Shown: positions 59,191-64,000 of the stretch, piece after piece
How the letters are laid out: every line of letters starts with the position of its first letter
Position numbering within the stretch: position 1 is the stretch's first letter
From: Uloborus plumipes
Lineage: Eukaryota > Arthropoda > Arachnida > Araneae > Uloboridae
Length of the DNA stretch: 64,000 bases
Direction: 5' to 3'
NCBI GenBank assembly: GCA_038373865.1
Contig: JAXGGA010002323.1
Span: 1 to 64,000 of the forward strand
Notes under the pieces: generated by a model
The model's database searches: none
What the model saw: the letters and a program-made list of their open reading frames with translations, nothing else
What the model was told of the DNA's origin: nothing
Translations under genes and position numbers: made by a program

Positions 59191-59498
59191 TCGAAAATTG
59201 ATTTTTTGTGACCACCCTAGTGTGCACACGAGGTGATACAGAGGAGTGATGAGACATAAGCCTCGAACGATGTCTTACGTTATTTCGTTACACAGTTACT
59301 GTAATTCGATCAAACTCGTAGGCAGTCCATTCTAAGTAATCAGATATGCTTGATTTGCAACAAGTCACTCTGGAGGTCGCTCAATAAGGTACTAAAACCT
59401 CCATTCATTAAAGATTTTTCCCATAATAAGTGATCATTTTGCTTTCGTTTCGTAATCACTTTCTTACATCAATAGTGTCCTAAATGTGTATACAATTG

Positions 59499-59747
59499 AA
59501 GGGCTTGGAAGATGAAGGAGTTAAGTGACAAAACAGAAATTGCGAGTAATTGAAGCTCAAAGTTTTATTCTTGCAGTTGTTGCAGCGTTTTTGTTTTCTG
59601 GTTTTGGCATTAGTGTGCGTATGAAATTGGTATAATGACATCTACCTTTTGATGTATCAAGTATTTGCTTACCCTGTATCGATTGCTTACCATTGTTCAG
59701 GGTGTTTATTTTTTAAATTGTGACATCCCTTCATCCTCCAAGCCCTT
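59499..59747 (+). mobile_element. Short MITE, family G, second copy
   Basis: AAGGGCTTGGAAGATGAAGG and, at the right, CCTTCATCCTCCAAGCCCTT are inverted ends. The interior is the reverse complement of 54341-54592 (shared AATTGCGAGTAATT and TGTTGCAGC words). It lies 110 bases before the last ninjurin exon. Confidence 0.78.
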
Positions 59748-59858
59748 AAATTTCGTTTCATTATGACAACACTTTCTGGGTGCGTCGATTTTTTTTTGCT
59801 ATAGAGTACTATATAATTTTGTTTTTATGGTAACCCAAGGAAATAATTCTACTTTCAG

Positions 59859-60140
59859 ATACTGGTTGGCATTCTGCTGGTCGTCGTCGGTCGATGGAAC
59901 ATCAATCGCCGCAAAGAGCAAAACATCGCAAACATAACAAATAATGTCATAGTTATCTTGATCTTTCTAATAACAGTGGTAAATGTCCTAATTACGGCCT
60001 TTGGCGACGAAGACACCGATATCGGTCCATCATACAGCGATTGGGCGGATACGAGGATGAAAGCCCGTCTCAGTGATGCTGAATCATCTCGACTAGAAAG
60101 AGAACTCAAGTCGGCTGTCAGCTCTACCCCTCGGTCATGA
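59859..60140 (+). CDS. Ninjurin, last exon
   Basis: The exon starts after TACTTTCAG in phase 0 and ends with TGA at 60138-60140. It completes the first transmembrane segment (ILVGILLVVVGRWNI), then has a charged loop (NRRKEQNIANITNN), the second transmembrane segment (VIVILIFLITVVNVLITAFG) and a cytosol- or exterior-facing tail of about 45 residues (DEDTDIGPSY..., ending SAVSSTPRS). The order amphipathic helices - TM - short loop - TM is the ninjurin topology. With the central exon the protein has about 158 residues plus a short N-terminus, within the family range. The acidic/Ser-rich tail is longer than in vertebrate NINJ1. Confidence 0.96.
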   Translation: MLVGILLVVVGRWNINRRKEQNIANITNNVIVILIFLITVVNVLITAFGDEDTDIGPSYSDWADTRMKARLSDAESSRLERELKSAVSSTPRS

Positions 60141-60478
60141 TCTCTACTTTGAAAGGATGTTATTATTTAATTACGAAAATTATTTCATTATTTACGCTTT
60201 GTGGCTTGAAAACGCGATTTGACGATGATTAAGGACATTCTTCTGCTCGCGCCATCATAGACTTTGTAAAACTCACTGTCATTAATATATTTGGAGAATA
60301 TTAGTACTTAATATTATGTTGCAGTTGTTTTATTTTTATTGTATGTGTTGTGTTCGTTCCAAGTGAGAAAATCTTTGTGATTAGTTGACCCACAGCTTGT
60401 TCGTGAATTTGTTACTAAGATTGTTATTGTTACTTATGTTTCTAAACATTGTGAATAACTGTTAAAAACATTTTGCCA

Positions 60479-60484
60479 ATAAAA
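60479..60484 (+). terminator. Poly(A) signal of the ninjurin gene
   Basis: AATAAA about 340 bases after the stop codon and followed by a T-rich stretch (TTCTTTTATTC), giving a normal-length 3' UTR. Confidence 0.75.
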
Positions 60485-60894
60485 TATTATTCTTTTATTC
60501 ACTTGAATTTTTCTATAAGTTCGAAAAATTTGGACCGTAACTGCTTCGCACATTTCGAATTTTCGACGAAAATGGTAATATTGAATTTAATTTCATATAA
60601 GGCTCGTCAGGAGTTAGTTGATACTAATCAAACTTAAACATGCAGGTAAATATACTTGAGGACTATTTTTTTTCAGAAAATTTCTGTATCGTATTAATAA
60701 GCATCAGATCATGTATACTCTTTTATAAAACTGAATGCTGTCATTAAGTACCTCACAGCTTCCTTAATTCCAGTATGATTTTTTTAAAGAGTTTTAGTCT
60801 TGTTATCTGACGTTTCTAAGCAAGTTAAATTTTTCCTTCTAAATATTTACCTGTATTAATGAAAATTATTCACAGTTCCTGGTTGTACAATGTA

Positions 60895-61957
60895 TGGGAA
60901 ACTAGGGAGGTTTGATCCACTTCTTACAAATACATTTTCTTTTTTTTTTCTGTTAGAAAATTTCCAAATTGACATTGTTTCATGTCTGGAAACGTTTTAC
61001 ACTATTAGTTGTATTTAAATTATATAGTAAATTTCTTATTACTCAGTTTTCAAGAGTGTTCAAACCGAGTCAAACCTCCCCACTTGAAGGAGGTTTACCC
61101 CACAGAGATTAAAAGTTTCAGAAATAATTAGATGTCTGATTAGATGTTATTACAAGGTACAGACAAAAATTATGTCTAAGGAAATACCATAACTTTTTAA
61201 ATAAATGTAATTTGAATTAGTAGAAATAATGCTTGTTAAAAATGCCAGATTCAAACTTCATTTTCAATGCAACTTTTTCTGTGCCTCTACTGATCATTAA
61301 TGAAGGGCCTTATAACATCTATTTTAAAGGAGTATCTCTCAAAATCCTTGATTTGGTAAGATTTCTACCACATTTGCCTTTTCTAGTTAATTATTCTATT
61401 GACTTTCATGTAAGTAAGTAAAATTTACAATACTTAAAATACAATAAAATGAAAGAAAATTTGCAGATAACGGAGGAAAGTAAAGACGGATTGTGTATCT
61501 TAATAAATTTGCAAACAAGTGACAAAAGGAATTTTCAGTTGTGTTTAGTTTGACGAGAATGTCTTATCAGATAGTGTTTCAAATGAATATTGAAAGATTT
61601 CAAGTTAAGAACAAAAACCTTATTTTATTTGAACTAAAATCATGTCTTTTTCAAACAAATTAAATGTTGTATGCAACTTACAAATTGTTATATCATCAAA
61701 TAATACTAAATGAGATTTGACCTGTTTCAAACTTCTTGGAATTGAGGTTTGTCAAACTTCTCTTAATGGCCATTTTAGTGAAACAATTAAAAAATACATA
61801 AATATTAAAATTAAATTTAAAAAGTAAGTGTGCAGTCTTTTAGTACATTAATCAGAGTACACAAATAATTATATTTAATGTTTGTTATCATCGTGGATGA
61901 CACACCATCACAGGAACGGTCATCAAAGAGAGGGTTGGGTCAAACCTCCCAATCTCC
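60895..61957. mobile_element. TA-flanked non-autonomous element, about 1.06 kb
   Basis: The left end TGGGAAACTAGGGAGGTTTG and the right end, inverted, GGAGATTGGGAGGTTTGACC pair around the shared GGGAGGTTTGA(C/T)CCA core; TA occurs next to both ends. Another internal AGTCAAACCTCCCCACTTGA at 61068 may be a subterminal site. No transposase. Confidence 0.6.
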
Positions 61958-62271
61958 TATATACTTTTCCTATTTTATCTATAGAATTAAGGGATGGAAA
62001 CATTTGAAGAAGGTATCTCTCCAAAACAACTTTTTCTACGTCACTCTTTTCAAAGTCCATAATCGTAGAAATAAGCCAAAACAAAAAAGAAAAGAAAAAA
62101 AAATCATTACTTTAATTATATATCATTCAAGATCGTCACAAATGAAAAGATGCTCCCTTCACGAAGGCTAGCTCTCGCTAACGTAAAAACAATCCATTTA
62201 AAAGCCAAAAAGGTGAAAGCGTTTTTCGAAGAAGAGAGACTCAAGTGGCGAATTTAGCTTACAGAGACGTA

Positions 62272-64000
62272 GGGGAGACCGGGGCAAGATGACGATGCTA
62301 AGAATCGTTGCTTATTATTCACTCATTTTTAAGGATGATAAAATTACTTTAATATGAGGCGTTAGAGTAGTCCTTTGTAGCCTAAAATATATTACCAATT
62401 ATTTTTTGAAATTAAAAAAAAAAGGTATGATTTTCTTATGTTTTCATAATCTTAACAATTCATCATCATGCCCCAGTACCGGGGCAAGATGACTTTCGCC
62501 TTGGGGCAAGATGACGACTCTATAAAAGGTGTAACATTTTTATCTTTTAAATACGTTACATGGTTTAACAAATGATAAATGTGTTTCTATATCTTAGCAA
62601 GCATTAAATTAAGCATTGTAAAGTGATGTATATATACAAGGGTTTAGTAGTGCAGCTGACAATAGTCGCAAATAAAAATGCCATTTTCATAATTGGAACA
62701 GTCCTCATGCCACCACTCTTGGCATTTACAGCACTGGATCCATTCTTCTGTTGGAGGATCACAATATTCCTCTTTACAAGCAGGACATCTTATTACACCA
62801 TCCTTTGAAGTTGATGCCACTGGGTTGCTTGGACTGATTTTTTCCGACTTCGGGGTAAGGGAACAAAGTTTGAGTTTTCTTACTCCTTCTTTTTTTGCTT
62901 CACGTTCTTCTGTCCTCTAGTTTTTTAGAAAATCGTTTTTCTCTTTTTGCTTGGCTCTTGCTTCTAGCTGTTCTTTGACGGGTCAGCTCGTAAGGATACT
63001 TGAACTCATTTTTTTTGTTTTTTTCTTTTTTTGCCACATTGTAGTGCTTTTGGCAATGGCTTTAAATCAAAAACACTTAAAGGCTTCTTTTCTGTACTGG
63101 AATCAGAATTTGTTATCAATTCTGTATCTACTGGATGTTTTATATGTGTTTTTTTTACTAACAGGGTCTGGGGGTTGGCACTATTATTTTCAGTTCCCTA
63201 TTTAACAGCATCATGATCAGTTGTTTTTGAAGCAGCGAAATCATGATCGCTGAATACAAGAGAATTATGCGGCTCGATCCCACATTCTTGAAAACCTTGA
63301 ACTGCATTTGCAATTGTAGCGGCTTTAAAGTAAGCTATGCTCAAAAGTTCACCAACATTTTTATCTGTGATGGTCTGCCCTGGATGAGTGACCGTCACAT
63401 GCTTGACTATAATAATTTTTCAATATGCCGAAAAACGTCACATCAAGAGGTTGGAGACGATGTGATGTATGGGGAGGCAGCCCAACCATGACAAGGAATT
63501 TTTCTCTGCAATATAATATAGAATGCAAAGTTATGAGGGATTTTTGATTATCAATGATCAACAGAACAGGAGATTCTTTGACAGTTCCTGGTAGGCTTTC
63601 TCGATAAGTTCAGGACGCATTCGTTTTCTGACAAAAATCAGAAAAAGTGGCAGGTAAAAGTCAGTGGCGCTTACGCAACAAATTATTGTTACATTCCTTC
63701 TTCTCTCTGCTGAAACAATCTTCGAAATTCTTCTGGATACTGTAGGACTGACTACCATGGGCAACTTATTAGGGGCACCATGAGCAGTTTATATTACCAT
63801 GGGCAGCATAGAATCTTTGCCCCATTCTTCTCTTGAGGATTTCTTCTTGTAATGCCGAACCATATCTGAAATGTGATTATATGTATCATTAACAAACAAT
63901 TAGTTTGCTCTTCGGAATAGGGGGGGGGGGGCATGAGGGACTTAGTATAATATATTATTTTATACATTAGTATATATATTAGTATAACTATAAATAAGCA
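62272..64000 (-). mobile_element. Decayed pogo-like transposon, runs off the right edge
   Basis: The left boundary near 62272 carries GGGGAGACCGGGGCAAGATG, and (A/G)CCGGGGCAAGATGAC recurs at 62478-62494, as in terminal and subterminal repeats of pogo-like elements. The minus strand from 63764 encodes parts of a DDE transposase (listed separately). The opposite terminus is beyond the window. A 12-base G run lies at 63919-63930. Confidence 0.7.
62640..63780 (-). pseudogene. pogo-like DDE transposase with Cys/His-rich C-terminus, broken
   Basis: Minus-strand pieces in order: 63764-63558 (RRISKIVSAERRRNVTIICC, then LPLFLIFVRKRMRPELIEKA); after an internal deletion and frame change LLIIDNQKSLITLHSI (catalytic Asp in the LIIDN strand) and LPPHTSHRLQPLDVTFFG (63550-63400); then HPGQTITDKNVGELLSIAYF and NGFQ-like VQGFQECGIEPHNSLVFSD (to 63198); and, in another frame, 62786-62698, CPACKEEYCDPPTEEWIQCC with KCQEWWHEDC, a C-x2-C...C-x2-C-x3-W-x-H-x2-C zinc-binding pattern. 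Pogo/jerky-type transposases use the DDE part to cut and join DNA. Several frameshifts and the missing stretch before LLIIDN show this copy is inactive. Confidence 0.8.

Larger units (their letters stand above)
54177..59858. other. Last ninjurin intron, 5.7 kb, packed with repeats
   Basis: It holds at least two short MITEs in inverted orientation, a Helitron end, a 1.2-kb foldback, a repeat copy with a nested 633-bp MITE, a decayed open frame and a direct duplication (all listed separately). The C run at 54917-54927 and 54670-55035 are otherwise featureless. Confidence 0.7.

Overview
This is AT-rich eukaryotic (animal) DNA: spliced genes with GT-AG introns of up to about 10 kb, AATAAA poly(A) signals, no bacterial-style operons, and a very high load of DNA transposons. 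The mixture (hAT, Tc1/mariner, pogo, piggyBac-like MITEs, Helitron, tRNA-derived SINE, non-LTR LINE remnants) together with the protein similarities points to an arthropod. A chelicerate/spider-like genome is my inference, not something the sequence proves.

Only two host genes are supported, both on the + strand. (1) A Maf/ASMTL-type nucleotide pyrophosphatase: five exons at 10574-10711, 20861-20991, 29466-29524, 32179-32278 and 35509-35668. Splice phases match throughout, but the N-terminal exon with the expected SPRR-type motif was not found. (2) A ninjurin, the two-helix membrane protein: a very short candidate first exon at 47235-47249 beside a CpG/NRF1-like promoter, then exons 53982-54176 and 59859-60140, with a poly(A) signal at 60479. 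The two genes do unrelated jobs and nothing suggests they act together.

Almost everything else is mobile DNA, much of it nested, and many insertions can be resolved from their target-site duplications (TSDs). Left part (1-10.5 kb): a hAT end, a TA-flanked 1.4 kb element, and a 4.0 kb hAT with TSD ATAGTACC. Maf gene introns: a piggyBac-like MITE, a broken mariner transposase, a LINE fragment split by a 3.9 kb palindromic hAT (TSD CCTGAAAC) that itself carries a 1.5 kb TA-flanked foldback, a complete hAT with an intact 800-residue transposase inserted in the spacer of an older inverted repeat, and a 1.3 kb palindromic repeat. Between the genes: a hAT with a piggyBac-like MITE inside it (TSDs CTGCATCC and TTAA), a Helitron carrying a SINE with 13-bp perfect TSDs, a large foldback interrupted by a piggyBac-like MITE, and more MITEs. 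Ninjurin introns and downstream: more MITEs, a 1.2 kb foldback, a 633-bp MITE whose empty site is preserved in another repeat copy, and at the right edge a decayed minus-strand pogo-like element with a Cys/His-rich C-terminus.

The most unusual items are two dispersed copies of a hammerhead-ribozyme-like motif whose stem II differs by compensatory changes, the palindrome-within-palindrome transposon stack, the intact hAT transposase with an extra coiled-coil tail, and repeated long G/C homopolymers in an AT-rich background. I found no CRISPR array, no rRNA, no canonical tRNA gene and no clear new multi-gene system.
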